From a virus: a stretch of DNA of 39,808 bases. Positions 1 through 9,500 of this stretch are shown in pieces. A program made the translations under genes and the position numbers. The notes under the pieces were generated by a model, which had not been told where the DNA came from, did no database searches, and was given only the letters and a program-made list of their open reading frames with translations. How positions within the stretch are numbered: position 1 is the stretch's first letter; every line of letters begins with the position of its first letter. The DNA lies in the IMG/VR virus record IMGVR_UViG_3300013307_000032, positions 1 through 39,808 of that record; one strand, given 5' to 3'.

Positions 1-83
1 ATGACCAATGAACTTAGAGTGTACCTAAGAGGCTTGCAATTATGGAGACTATAAGCGATGATGAATATCGAGCGTTAGTCTCC
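1..83. repeat. Right-end unique segment, repeated at 39614-39696
   Basis: This segment follows the stop codon of gene 19.5 (94) in the direction of transcription and is identical to 39614-39696. It contains the 8-bp-stem palindrome 44-51/76-83 with a 24-base spacer. In a concatemer the order would be gene 19.5, this palindrome, about 113 further bases (39613-39501) and then the terminal repeat. The right terminal repeat itself is not present a second time in the window. Confidence 0.9.
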
Positions 84-93
84 GAGTGCCGCA

Positions 94-240
94 TTAATCA
101 ACGCAACCGAGTACAGCGCACACCAGAGTTTCCAGTTGACTGAGGTCACCATTAAGCTGTGTAGCACCAAAGGCACCAGCAAGCAATAACAGAAAGCGCC
201 ATGTAACACGACTACGAAGAAGTTTCTTTAGGGTAGCCAT
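94..240 (-). CDS. 19.5: Small membrane protein gp19.5
   Basis: Last gene of the genome. 48 residues (T7 49). MATLKKLLRSRVTWRFLLLL, AGAFGATQLNGDLSQLETLV and CAVLGCVD match T7 19.5 (LLRHRVTYRFLVVL, LTGDLSSLESVVCSILTCSD). A basic N-terminus and one or two short hydrophobic segments. ATG after ATAGGAGGGACGTAGC, strong. Function is not established. It ends 11 bases before the palindromic right-end segment. Confidence 0.93.
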   Translation of the reverse strand: MATLKKLLRSRVTWRFLLLLAGAFGATQLNGDLSQLETLVCAVLGCVD

Positions 241-390
241 GCTACGTCCCTCCTATGGTTTACAGTGAGTTATGGTGATATTGTCATAATAACAATCACC
301 TCTTAATGGATATACTTATAGGCACTCAAAGTGAATAGAGTGCACATAAGGTTATTCATTCAGTGTCTCTATAGTGCTCTTAGGGGTCTC
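241..390 (-). other. Leader between phi-OR and gene 19.5, no gene seen
   Basis: Between phi-OR and gene 19.5 I see no open frame beyond a 5-codon one (ATG at about 276). It is AT-rich, with GAGTGCACTCTATTCACTTTGAGTGC-like partial repeats (about 315-345, CACT-CAAAGTG and GAGTGCAC) able to form a weak hairpin. The spacer 415-503 before it likewise has no gene. Confidence 0.5.
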
Positions 391-414
391 TCTCCCAATA
401 GTGAGTCGTAATTG
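391..414 (-). promoter_or_regulatory. Phage promoter phi-OR
   Basis: Minus strand CAATTACGACTCACTAT then TGGGAGAGAGACCCC. It has TATT where all others have TAAT at -4 to -1, so it is closer to T7's TATA. The right-end origin promoter in T7 lies here between genes 19 and 19.5. Confidence 0.93.
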
Positions 415-503
415 AAATCCCAATGAAAACAGTAGGTTACCTCCGAGGGACTATCCGTGTCCCTATGCTTACTTATGCAATCCTTGTGCATATACATTCA
501 TTA

Positions 504-2264
504 CTACCATCCCATGAAGTTCTCTGACCCAGAGTCGTCTTCATAGTAGATATCGATACCACCGACAGCCATGACCATCAGGGACTCTCCACCTACCACT
601 TCACGCTCCATATGGGCCTCTAAGAACTCAGCGACCATCTCAGATTCACCCTGTGCGCTATCTAGCTGCATCCCTGCACGAAGGAACTCAACGCCCAACG
701 CTAACGCATCTAAGCGGTCGTCGTGACGTACAGCGCCCTTCTCGCGGGTCATACGGGTCATCTGGTAGAACAGTGAGTAAACCACTGAGTGCTTGCCGTC
801 TTTGTCTCGGGCAGTCTGGTAGTCTTCTCTTACGACCTCATCACGAACAATCAAGCGGTGCGTAGATAGCACTGGCTCAAGAGTATCGCAGATGCGTAGC
901 TCCTTCATGCCTCTGGCACGGATTTCTTCAAGGGCAGCTTTGTGCCACTTAAGGAGAATAGGCTGGAAGACTTTACCGAACATACCGTCACCGAAGTTAC
1001 TCTCGAAGACAACAGTCTGCACGTCCCAATACTTCGCTTTCTTAGCGAGCTTCTCTAGGGTCGGCTCGGAGTATCCATCAAGGAAACCTCCTGTGTCCAT
1101 CAAGTAGATATAACCATTCAGTGTGTACAATACGACAAACGTAGTTTCATCTGCACCACGACCAGAAGGGTCAATGACCATAATCTTCTGTTGGTACGCT
1201 CCAGTGCGCTCTGAGGCTGTATGGTAACTGTGGATATCATCTCCTTTCAGTCCCACGTTAGGTAAGCTCTCATTGCGGTTCTGGCGGTTTGGCAGCCACT
1301 GGTAACTCAAGGCACCACGCGCTGTATCAATAGCAGCAACGATGAGGTCCTTAAGGCGCAGTGGGTACTTCTCGGCATCGGACAGGTTAGGGTTGAGCAT
1401 GAACTGCAACGTATAACCAGCCTTACCGTACTCAAGCTCACGCTCCCGTAGGTCATCTGAATCGAATCGCACCGGGTCTGTGGGCTGTCCTGCAAGTACA
1501 TCAGTTTCCTCCGCGTACTCCTGCCGTAACATGGGCGCGAGGCGGTCACCGTAGTACAAGTCTTCTTGCGTGTTTCGAGGATACTGCGCAGGCCAGATGA
1601 TAGTGGTGTACCCACGGTTATCTTCCAGTTCCTTATACAGCGTCATCTCGGTCTGAGGGGTCCCCAGATAGATTACACGGCTTGTTGGTAGAGGCTTAAG
1701 CAGAGCAGCGAACTCTTGCACAAGGCCCCATAGCTTCTCACGAGCGCCCTGTGTGGCACTGTTAGACGGAATCTCAACGTCATCTGCAATGATGATATCC
1801 GCACGAGAACCAGTAAGCTGTCCAGTGATACCCACGGATTTAACCGAAGGTGAGTGGTCGGGCTTGGCTGGTCCTACGTCGAAGCTAATCACTGAGTCAC
1901 GCTGGTCCGGTCCCGGCTTAAGTTCAGCGAGGAAAGGCAGCAGACCAATGATGTTCTTGATGAAGATGGAGTTCGCATCGGCACGTTCTTTCGAAGCGGA
2001 CACGATGAGTATCTTCAACTGTGGGTCTTTCCATAAGGTCCACACTACGAACGCACAGGTAATAAAGGATTTACCAATACCACGGAACGCTTGCAGAATG
2101 AATTTCTTATTGTTCCCGTTAGCGAGACATTTAGCCATATCAATCTGGCATCGAGTTGGTGGCGGCAGGTTAAGAGCCTTCCATAAGACGAACAGGAAGG
2201 CCACGAAGTCACCCTTAAGCTGTGCCACAATCAGCGCATTACGCGCCTCCTGTGATTGTTTCAT
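504..2264 (-). CDS. 19: Terminase large subunit (packaging ATPase/nuclease)
   Basis: Motor and nuclease that fills procapsids and cuts concatemers. 586 residues, the T7 length. Walker-A-like FRGIGKS (60-66), Walker B IIIADDVE (157-164), then coupling motif [10 protein letters not shown]. The RNase-H-like nuclease has [11 protein letters not shown] (about 365), [12 protein letters not shown] and [12 protein letters not shown] (about 540). The C-terminus ([13 protein letters not shown]) is acidic, as in T7, where it docks on the portal. ATG after TAATAGGAGTACCGC. Confidence 0.98.
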   Translation of the reverse strand: MKQSQEARNALIVAQLKGDFVAFLFVLWKALNLPPPTRCQIDMAKCLANGNNKKFILQAFRGIGKSFITCAFVVWTLWKDPQLKILIVSASKERADANSIFIKNIIGLLPFLAELKPGPDQRDSVISFDVGPAKPDHSPSVKSVGITGQLTGSRADIIIADDVEIPSNSATQGAREKLWGLVQEFAALLKPLPTSRVIYLGTPQTEMTLYKELEDNRGYTTIIWPAQYPRNTQEDLYYGDRLAPMLRQEYAEETDVLAGQPTDPVRFDSDDLRERELEYGKAGYTLQFMLNPNLSDAEKYPLRLKDLIVAAIDTARGALSYQWLPNRQNRNESLPNVGLKGDDIHSYHTASERTGAYQQKIMVIDPSGRGADETTFVVLYTLNGYIYLMDTGGFLDGYSEPTLEKLAKKAKYWDVQTVVFESNFGDGMFGKVFQPILLKWHKAALEEIRARGMKELRICDTLEPVLSTHRLIVRDEVVREDYQTARDKDGKHSVVYSLFYQMTRMTREKGAVRHDDRLDALALGVEFLRAGMQLDSAQGESEMVAEFLEAHMEREVVGGESLMVMAVGGIDIYYEDDSGSENFMGW

Positions 2265-2279
2265 AGTGCGGTACTCCTA

Positions 2280-2987
2280 TTAGGATGCCATAATCTTGGC
2301 GGTTGTCAGAGAGTCAATCAGGCCGTTAGCCGCAGTGTAAGCGGAGCCAGCAGTAGAGCGGACAGTGTTCAGTGTGTCCACCGCGAGGTTGAACGCAGTA
2401 ATCACCTGAGCGAGAGTCGCATCGGTAGCCACCTTGTTGACCACGTTGGATGAACTGGCAGAAGCCTTACTCACCTTAGCGGCAGAGTTCAGGTCAACCT
2501 TGGTTTCACCCAGAGCTTGCAGCTTGGCGTCTGCCTGAGTCTTAGTGTACACGTTCGTTGCGTCTGCCTTACGGTTGACCGCAGTGTTCACGTCACTAAC
2601 CATCTTGTCCACTTCGTCCTTCGTGTAGGCATCGATATCACCGCCCTCAGAGTCCTTAGTGGTGTACAGCGCATCAATCTGATAGATACCCTCAATGTCC
2701 ACTTCGGTCGAGCCAGAGGAGACCTTATAGGCCACCAGCGTCGAGGTCGAAATGTCATCCATCAGGGCCACTGTGACAGCGCCTACAGCAGCACCATCAA
2801 GGTTCGTTGCGGTCGCCTCAGTACCACGAGAGCCACGCAGGGTTAGCTGCTTAGGTTCACGGTGTTCCAGTGAGAAACGGTCAACGTAGATTACACCATC
2901 CAGCAGACCACGAAGCGAGTCGATATGCCACTGACCGCCGATGAGGGCGCTGTTTACGTTCCATAGGGTTTTAGTTGTTACAGCCAT
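2280..2987 (-). CDS. Extra fibre-like protein between spanins and terminase
   Basis: A 235-residue protein with no counterpart in T7, where 18.7 is followed directly by 19. The N-terminal part (1-105) is beta-rich (ALIGGQWHIDSLRGLLDGVI, REPKQLTLRGSRGTEATATN, AVTVALMDDISTSTLVAYKV). From about 115 come repeats of fibre type: IDAYTKDEVDKMVSDVNTAV, NRKADATNVYTKTQADAKLQ, with YTK-xx-D and N-K-AD motifs seen in trimeric coiled-coil shafts, then an Ala/Ser/Val-rich helical end. It is probably a virion or fibre-associated protein, or an assembly helper. ATG with GCAAGGAGTAGTATC. Base composition looks like its neighbours. Confidence 0.8.
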   Translation of the reverse strand: MAVTTKTLWNVNSALIGGQWHIDSLRGLLDGVIYVDRFSLEHREPKQLTLRGSRGTEATATNLDGAAVGAVTVALMDDISTSTLVAYKVSSGSTEVDIEGIYQIDALYTTKDSEGGDIDAYTKDEVDKMVSDVNTAVNRKADATNVYTKTQADAKLQALGETKVDLNSAAKVSKASASSSNVVNKVATDATLAQVITAFNLAVDTLNTVRSTAGSAYTAANGLIDSLTTAKIMAS

Positions 2988-2991
2988 GATA

Positions 2992-3456
2992 CTACTCCTT
3001 GCTTTTGGATTGTGCTTCTTTGAGTTTACCCTGTAACGCGAGCACGGTACGTTGCAGAGATTCTATCCACACGTCACCCTTCTGGGTCACTTGGATAATT
3101 CGCTTAGCAGTGTTGTCGTCAAGTTCGGCTTCACCATCAAACTGGCATCGACCGCGACTGTCGAGTTGTCCGGTAAGGGCTTTGACCCTGACGCGCAACC
3201 GCTTGTTATCGCTGTGAACATCATCAAGAGTCCTAGCAGCATTAGTTTCAGCGGCTTTGAGCTTGGCTTGGTAATCAGCGGAAATGTCGGATAGGACGGC
3301 CTGTGTTGCTGCACGGGCATCGTCTTTCTTGATGTACTCATTGTGTACCTCCTGCTTCCACTTGGCGTCAGCCTTATCGTAACCCACGTTGTAACCAACG
3401 GTCAGAATCACGAAAGCTAAGCACCACGGGATAGCTGCTTTTAAAAGTTTGAGCAT
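2992..3456 (-). CDS. 18.5: Inner-membrane spanin subunit (Rz-like, gp18.5)
   Basis: Inner-membrane half of the two-part spanin that joins inner and outer membranes in the last step of lysis. 154 residues (T7 143). One N-terminal signal anchor (residues 4-24, LLKAAIPWCLAFVILTVGYN), then a long periplasmic coiled-coil (about 30-100), a Cys in SRGRCQFD, and a second helix with LALQGKLKEAQ. ATG after CAGGAGGGCTACC. The outer-membrane partner is nested in another frame. Confidence 0.93.
   Translation of the reverse strand: MLKLLKAAIPWCLAFVILTVGYNVGYDKADAKWKQEVHNEYIKKDDARAATQAVLSDISADYQAKLKAAETNAARTLDDVHSDNKRLRVRVKALTGQLDSRGRCQFDGEAELDDNTAKRIIQVTQKGDVWIESLQRTVLALQGKLKEAQSKSKE
3087..3341 (-). CDS. 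18.7: Outer-membrane spanin lipoprotein (Rz1-like, gp18.7), nested
   Basis: 84-residue lipoprotein lying wholly inside gene 18.5 in a different frame. ATG six bases after a strong GGAGGT, giving MSTSRKTMPVQQ, similar in start and length to T7 18.7 (83). The signal LMLLGLLMMFTAITSGC ends in a lipobox with Cys at about residue 48; the mature part is short, Ser/Pro rich (ASGSKPLPDNSTVAVDASLM) and ends VKPNLTTTLLSELSK, which matches the T7 pattern MV-PNLTT. Anchored in the outer membrane, it pairs with 18.5. Confidence 0.92.
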   Translation of the reverse strand: MSTSRKTMPVQQHRPSYPTFPLITKPSSKPLKLMLLGLLMMFTAITSGCASGSKPLPDNSTVAVDASLMVKPNLTTTLLSELSK

Positions 3457-3509
3457 GGTAGCCCTCCTGTTTCGCCAGAATTGACGTAGCGTTGTCTCTG
3501 CGTAGTGTT

Positions 3510-3555
3510 AGACAATCATAAAGGACACTATATGTAGTATCCTTGAGTTTATCTA
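3510..3555 (-). promoter_or_regulatory. RNase III processing site R18.5
   Basis: RNA AAGGAUACUA-CAUA-UAGUGUCCUU (3544-3521), a 10-bp stem with UAAACUC before and UAUGAUUGUC after, like the other two clear sites in this genome. T7 R18.5 lies in the same junction, after gene 18 and before 18.5. Confidence 0.85.
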
Positions 3556-3819
3556 TCAGTGTGCATACTTTTCCTCATCGGTGAGACCATCGGTTCCCAC
3601 TAGTGAGTTGTAATTCTCCAGACCCTCTGCGAGACCTCCGAGGATGTTCTCATCAGGTTGGAGCTTGGCAATCTGGAACTTGTGGCGCTCCAGTAGTTTG
3701 CCGATAGCATTGTAGAGCTGTGGAGTACGGCGCTCATCGTCTTGCAGGTCTTTCAGCATACGTTGGGCCATCTCTGTGTCCAGCATCTCTAGGAATTTGA
3801 TAAGAGATTTATCACTCAT
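3556..3819 (-). CDS. 18: Terminase small subunit
   Basis: Recognises and regulates cleavage of concatemers with gp19. 87 residues (T7 89). SLIKFLEMLDTEMAQRMLKD, LQDDERRTPQLYNAIGKLLE and RHKFQIAKLQPDENILGGLA are nearly T7's, with GLTDEEKYAH close to the end. The ATG overlapping the holin stop with GGGGACAAAGCC is the start, not an upstream in-frame codon inside the holin gene. Followed by an RNase III hairpin. Confidence 0.96.
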   Translation of the reverse strand: MSDKSLIKFLEMLDTEMAQRMLKDLQDDERRTPQLYNAIGKLLERHKFQIAKLQPDENILGGLAEGLENYNSLVGTDGLTDEEKYAH

Positions 3820-4019
3820 GGCTTTGTCCCCTGTTTGTATTTGATGATTGTATCCACTACCTTGGCACCAATTTGAGCCACTGTGTAGGCGATAGCTGCA
3901 ACGTAGAACCACTCATTAAGTGATAACCCGAAGAAGTACCGGGTCACACCATCAGCGGCAGCAGCCCCCGCAATGGGAGCCGCCTTGATTACCTCGTTGT
4001 TGAAGTCGAAACTTAACAT
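3816..4019 (-). CDS. 17.5: Holin (class II)
   Basis: Forms the inner-membrane lesion releasing the amidase. 67 residues, the same as T7, with near identity: MLSFDFNNEVIKAAPIAGAA at the start and FFGLSLNEWFYVAAIAYTVA as the second hydrophobic segment; the end is basic (KYKQGTKP). Two membrane spans. TGA overlaps the terminase small-subunit ATG (ATGA). Confidence 0.96.
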   Translation of the reverse strand: MLSFDFNNEVIKAAPIAGAAAADGVTRYFFGLSLNEWFYVAAIAYTVAQIGAKVVDTIIKYKQGTKP

Positions 4020-4023
4020 TTAA

Positions 4024-6528
4024 TTATCCTCGCTGAACCGCTGAACCATCCTTAGCGCGGCACCATTTGAGACCATCAGAGAACAGGAGTTCAAACTGAG
4101 TAGCCGCACCTGAGCCAGCACCTGAATCAGTACACAGGATTACACCGTAAGCGTTCTCACCATCAGCAGCCGGAAGGGTCGCCTTGGAGTAACGGTTAAC
4201 ACGAGTGGATTCCATTGTGGTCTGAACAGGGATGTAGCGGTCCTGATAGTTGTTCTTGATGTGGAGATAGCGACCAGCAGCGTTGCCCTCTTCTGGTGAA
4301 GCAAGCAGCAGCGTACCGGACTCAAGGTCCATACCGAGACCTGTGTTGTTCTGACCATCTCCAGCGGTGCCACCGTTGATGGACCATGCTTTCTTGGCAG
4401 ACTTACGGTTGGCGATAGAGTTGATATCTACCGGGTCATTGCTTCCATACTTAACGTAGAAAGGTTTACCGGATGCCAGACGACCTACACCATCGGAACG
4501 AATGAACGCACCCATAGTACGGTTGAACGCACCAACACGGACGTAGATAGCGAATGACTGCCATGCGTGCACATACTGTACCTCTTTGACAGGACAAGCG
4601 CCCTCACCGTGCCACGTCACCTGAATACCATCAGTGGTCGCTTGGTTGTACTTCAACTGACCGCGAATGACCGCACGTCCACCACCGAAACCTGTAGCGC
4701 CCGGATGGGTCGTTGAGGTTCCCGCATTGTCGTAACCGTTCGCGCCTTGTAGTTCCAGCTCGAAGGTTGCACCTAATGTGTCGTTCTGGATAATCTCGCA
4801 GACCTTAATCCACTTCTCATTACCCGAACTGTTGGTGAATCGCATCTCAGCCAGAGGGTAGTCGAACGCCTTAGCGAGACCGGACTTCATGGTTGTACCT
4901 GTTGGTTGGATAGTGGTACGACCTTGGTCCATTGCGTTCGTCACCCATGTAGGTGGCTTACCGCTCGGGTCCCATGAAGGGTCATAACCGGAATCCGTAT
5001 CAGACAGGCCAGCACCCTGACCGTCACCGAAGCGACACTGAATCTGACTCAGCTTGGTGTACTGGATAGCAGAAGGATACACGGAGTTCTCCTGTGTAAC
5101 GTTCTTGAGTACCCAGCCGCCCTGAGAGATATCGAAGCCACGCTCGTTACGGTCGAACCAGACGTTGTTCATCTCGGACTGACCCGCACGGATAGCGGAG
5201 ACCGCGTATTCACCTGTATGGCTCTCAAAGTTACTGTTGGAGATTTCGATTGCAGTAGGATGGTCCCATGCACCCGGAGACTCATTCGACCAATCTGTAC
5301 GGAAGAACGCAGCCTTACCGCGAGAAGAGTAGCACTGGTCCAGCAGTGTATCGAGTGTATCGAACAGGTGGAAGCATCGACCACTCAGGTCACGGGCCTG
5401 CACACGAGCAATACGCGCATAGTCACCACGAGTAACGGTATTCTCCATGAAACCACACTTGGAACCCAGACCGTTGATGTAGATATTCTCTACAACCATA
5501 CGACGAGCCTTGAAGCGGAACATGTAGTTCAGCGTAGTCTTGTTCGTAGGGATAATCTGAACGCTCGGTAGGCGACCGTAAGACACGGAAGGGCCAATCA
5601 GTTTGAACGCAGGAATCTCAGCGTCACCCCAATCGTATGTACCCAGGCCAATCTTACCAGCAGGTAGAACCACACCGGGTCCGAAGGTTGGGTCAAAGGT
5701 GCGAGACCACGCGTGCATCTTAACGACTGCCTGCATGTCATCCGTAACACCATCCATCAGTGCACCGAAGTGAGTCACGTTGATATCAGAGATGTTATAC
5801 ACACGTTTCCAGTGGTGTGAGGGACCAGCAGCGACCATACCACCATCGTCGGTAGCAGTCGTAAGGTGTCCAACGAACTCACCGCCACCCAGATGTTTAC
5901 CTTCGTAGTACGACTCAAGGCGAACTCGCTGTCCTTCATACTGAGGCTTAGAGAGGCGCAATGCGTCAAACGAGATGTAACCACCAATGGCAGAGAAACC
6001 AGCCGGGGTCGCTAAGTAGCCCAGAGTGCCCTTATCACCAGCAGCTTGGATTGAGTCAAGGATACCATCCCAGATTTTCTGAGTGGAGTTACGGTAGGTC
6101 AGACTCTCAGCGGCACTAGCGGCAGATGCCTGAGCGAAACGCTGTGCATCAGCAGTGGCCTCACGAATCTCAGTGGTAATCTCGAAGCGGCCTTCTTCTG
6201 CAATGTGGATTGCTTGGAGCTGTGAGATGTTCAGAGAGTTCGCAGTCAGGACCGAACCGTCCCGGAAGTCTACCAGACGGGTAGCCGGGGTGTGTCGCTT
6301 AACTTCCAGACGGTCACCGAATCCCGAGTAGTCACCATTAAGTGTGACCTCAGTGAGACCAGTGAATCGATAGTCATCGGTCAGTTTCAGGACCTTCTCG
6401 AAAGTCACATCATCCTCACGCTTGATAGTCAGAACAACCGCAGAGCGGGTCAGATAGTCAAACGGGATAGTGACGGCTCGTGTAGAGGACGTTAAGGGAA
6501 TCTCTACGATAGTTGATTGGTCAGCCAT
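4024..6528 (-). CDS. 17: Tailspike: T7 fibre anchor fused to beta-helix depolymerase-like domain
   Basis: 834 residues (T7 fibre 553). Residues 1-130 are the T7 gp17 anchor that binds the tail: IPFDYLTRSAVVLTI, TDDYRFTGLTEVTLN, TRLVDFRDGSVLTANSLNIS and IHIAEEGRFE correspond to T7. A short coiled helix (AQRFAQASAASAAESL) leads into a new part. At about 254-263 FGALMDGVTDD is the entry motif of right-handed beta-helix (pectate-lyase-like) tailspikes, followed by turns rich in V/I and N (about 280-560: MVVENIYINGLGSK, IEISNSNFESHTGEYAVSAI, WVLKNVTQENS). A C-terminal beta region (700-834) may bind sugar or trimerise. Likely degrades a capsule or O-antigen. Catalytic residues are not assignable by eye. 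Confidence 0.9.
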   Translation of the reverse strand: MADQSTIVEIPLTSSTRAVTIPFDYLTRSAVVLTIKREDDVTFEKVLKLTDDYRFTGLTEVTLNGDYSGFGDRLEVKRHTPATRLVDFRDGSVLTANSLNISQLQAIHIAEEGRFEITTEIREATADAQRFAQASAASAAESLTYRNSTQKIWDGILDSIQAAGDKGTLGYLATPAGFSAIGGYISFDALRLSKPQYEGQRVRLESYYEGKHLGGGEFVGHLTTATDDGGMVAAGPSHHWKRVYNISDINVTHFGALMDGVTDDMQAVVKMHAWSRTFDPTFGPGVVLPAGKIGLGTYDWGDAEIPAFKLIGPSVSYGRLPSVQIIPTNKTTLNYMFRFKARRMVVENIYINGLGSKCGFMENTVTRGDYARIARVQARDLSGRCFHLFDTLDTLLDQCYSSRGKAAFFRTDWSNESPGAWDHPTAIEISNSNFESHTGEYAVSAIRAGQSEMNNVWFDRNERGFDISQGGWVLKNVTQENSVYPSAIQYTKLSQIQCRFGDGQGAGLSDTDSGYDPSWDPSGKPPTWVTNAMDQGRTTIQPTGTTMKSGLAKAFDYPLAEMRFTNSSGNEKWIKVCEIIQNDTLGATFELELQGANGYDNAGTSTTHPGATGFGGGRAVIRGQLKYNQATTDGIQVTWHGEGACPVKEVQYVHAWQSFAIYVRVGAFNRTMGAFIRSDGVGRLASGKPFYVKYGSNDPVDINSIANRKSAKKAWSINGGTAGDGQNNTGLGMDLESGTLLLASPEEGNAAGRYLHIKNNYQDRYIPVQTTMESTRVNRYSKATLPAADGENAYGVILCTDSGAGSGAATQFELLFSDGLKWCRAKDGSAVQRG

Positions 6529-6570
6529 ATTGTTAATCCTTTAGTTATAAGAAAGGGAAACCGGAAGTGG

Positions 6571-6594
6571 TCTCCCATTAGTGAGTCTTAATTA
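6571..6594 (-). promoter_or_regulatory. Phage promoter phi-17
   Basis: Minus strand AATTAAGACTCACTAAT then GGGAGACCACTTCCGGTTTCCC. The transcript opens with an 8-bp stem GGGAGACC/GGUUUCCC. Reads the tailspike, lysis and packaging genes. Confidence 0.94.
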
Positions 6595-9500
6595 GCTCGC
6601 GGGGTGCTCTTAAGGTCCACACCTTCCTGACGGAAAATCTGGTAGAGCATCTGTTGAGTCAGTGGGTCATTCGGTACAAGCTCTTTCATCGCAGTGAATG
6701 CAGCCGTTGTGTGGTCCTGTTGGCGGTAGCCGCTAGACATAGCTGCTTGTGACAGACTGTATCCAGCGTAACCTAAGTTAGCCGCAAAGCCTACAGCCGG
6801 GACCTGCTCAAGCGCACCAGTTGCGAACTTCTGGAACGCATCACTACGGGTAACACCTCCTTTGTAAATCTTGTTGTTATCGTACTGTGCCGCATCAGGC
6901 TTCGGTAGGATTGATGTACGCACCTGTTTAGCCATATCGAACCCAGCCGGGGCCGCTACCATGTTGAACACACTCAGTGGAGCACCGAGGCTGGTTGAAC
7001 GGGAGAACGCAGCGTAAGCCACAACGCCCGGACGCAGAGAGTTCTGCAAGTAGTCCTTCTGTTGCTCCTCTGGCAGACCCATAGTCTTAAGTCGAGCCTG
7101 AATCACGTACAGTGCACCAGCCAGACCTGTGGACAGAATCATGTTCATAGCAGCATCGACTCGACGGTCACCCGGCCCAACGAGGTTGTACACGTCACGC
7201 ATAAAGCGACCGTTGAGTGAACGCAGTGTGAAGTTCTTAAACTGCATCACCATCTTGATTCCAGCACTTACTGCCTTGGTGTCCTGAGAGGAAACCTTGT
7301 GTGGACGTAGGATGGTCTCATCGGCAACCTTATCAGCCAGACGGTACAGGTCCATTGAGCGAGGGTCAGCAGCGAAAGCACGCTTGTTGTTAATCACGAA
7401 AGAGCCATCTTCCTTAACGGTCGCATGGTCACGGAATAACTGTAGCATACCTTCATACTGTTCCTTGGAGACAGCCGCAGAGTTCAGGAAGTTATCCTTA
7501 CCCCACTTCGTCTTACCGTCACCCTTGAGTGCCGCATGAGCGATATCACCCAGCACACCCTGACGACCCGCATCAGTGATAACGTTGGTAGTCGCATTGA
7601 GGAACTTAGTGAACGGTGAGCGTGCTGCCAGTTCACCAGTGGCCCACTTAATGCTGCCAGCAATCTTAGCGGAACCCGGCGATGTGTTCGAGGACTCACG
7701 CAGGCGCTGTACGATATCCTGACGGCTAGGGCGAATGAGGTCATCCATCTCGCGACCAAAGATGAAGCTGTGGAGTTCCTGTACTTCGTTAGCCTTGAGT
7801 GCCCGATTGTGATTCATCAGGTCTCGCAGCACAGGGACACCGTTAGTCAACGCGCGGACGTTACCCTTACCAATCATCGACGCAATCTCTCCGAGGTTCT
7901 GTAAGCCCATATAGGCGTTCTTAGCCACGAAGCCCATGTCTGTCATTGAGCGGGTCAGGGTCTCCATCGCACTGTCTGGGTCACGACGACCACGACCAGT
8001 AAGAATCTTGACGGTATCCTTGAGGGCATTCACGTCACGCTGTAGCTTACCGTTCTTCTCGGCCTTCTTGTCCAACGCTAGGATTTCGTCCTTGAGTTCA
8101 GCAGTCGTCTTACCGCTGCCACCCATGATTGCAATGTCACCGTTAACACGGCGGTTGTATGCAGGCATCAGGTCACGCAGGTCGAAGTTACGCAGGTCAT
8201 TCACTGAGAAGTCAGCACCGTCCGGCCCAACGATTTTCACATCGCTGTCGAACAGGTTACGCGCTTCAAGGAAACTATTGTTCTCAATACCAGTGATACT
8301 GTTCTGAGTGGTCGCATCGTCAATCAGCGAGGAACTCGTGAAGTTATCTTCATGTGAGATACCATAGGCTTTCTTGTTAGCGTAATTCTCAACGTCTGCC
8401 ATCGTAGGTGCACGGCCTAGCTCCTCAGTGAGAGACTCATCAACACGCGCTTTGACCTCTGGTCGTCCCAGATAGCTCGCCATCCATGATTTGCTGATTG
8501 CCTGTTGGAGTCCTTCTGGACCTCCGAAGCGTTCAGTGTGCATCAGTTTGGCTGCTCGGTCGTAGACGTGTGGCACGTATGTACCCTTATGGCGGGACTC
8601 TGGGAAGAAGTTGGTTGCGCGGCTATCACCGAACTGACCGGGATTCTCCATCATCTCACGCTTCCTGTCGAAGTTATCCTTGACGATATCCATAACCTTA
8701 CGTTCAGCATCAGTCAACTTCTCGGTTCCGGGACGTTCAATCTCACGGATAACCTTTGCGCTAATCTCTTGACGGACACCAGCAGCATTCGTCTTGAACA
8801 TGCCGACTGAGTGCTGAGGGTCATCCATAGCGACCTTCATCGCATCATAGAAGTCACGATAGGTCTTCTGGTCCCCAAAGTGCAGGCGCTCGTGGATATC
8901 ACTTGCTGTCGCACCGAACTTACCGTTAGAGCCATCAGCCATCATGGTAGCAGGCCGCACAAGGTCAGAGCCAATGGAACGCACAGCGTCATCAGGTGAC
9001 CGTAGGATTGTCTGACCAATCTCAGCGAAGCTACGCAGCAGTCTCTCAGAACCAGCAAGAGCACGTACAGGTGCAGCACTCTCTGGGTTCAGTGGGTTAC
9101 CGTCAGACAGGATTGAGCCATCACGTAGGATAGCTGCACCCTCTTCGGTCGGATGTGGAACATGGAGAGCATCCTCTGGGAAATCGAAGTTCTCTGGTGG
9201 CAGTCGAGACAGGTCAGCACCATCGGTGTTACGCGCAGTCTCTCGGGCCTCCATACGAATCATCGTAGCCGCATAATCATTCTTAGGAGCACCACGGCCC
9301 AACGCTTTGCCAACACCATCAGCCAGCGCGGACATTCCCGCACCGAACACGAAGCCACCTAAAGCGGCCCCTTGATAGTCAGCATCGCCACCAGCCACAG
9401 AGGTACGCAGGGCTTCCCCAACAACACCAGCAGCGGCAGATTGTGCACCAATTGACATTGCTTTGTTCACCAGCTTGAATCCCTTAGCGGCCTGTCCAGC

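Noticed and set aside
261-276. Five-codon frame (MTISP) after AGAGGTGATTG
   Set aside because: Too short to claim as a gene, though it has a fair ribosome site; probably chance in the AT-rich leader.
653-2453. Plus-strand open frames across genes 19 and 2280-2987
   Set aside because: No ribosome sites or promoters on the plus strand; protein sequences are low-quality, rich in Arg and Ser.
3820-3912. N-terminal extension of the terminase small subunit
   Set aside because: It lies inside the holin gene; the ATG in the ATGA overlap gives the T7 length.
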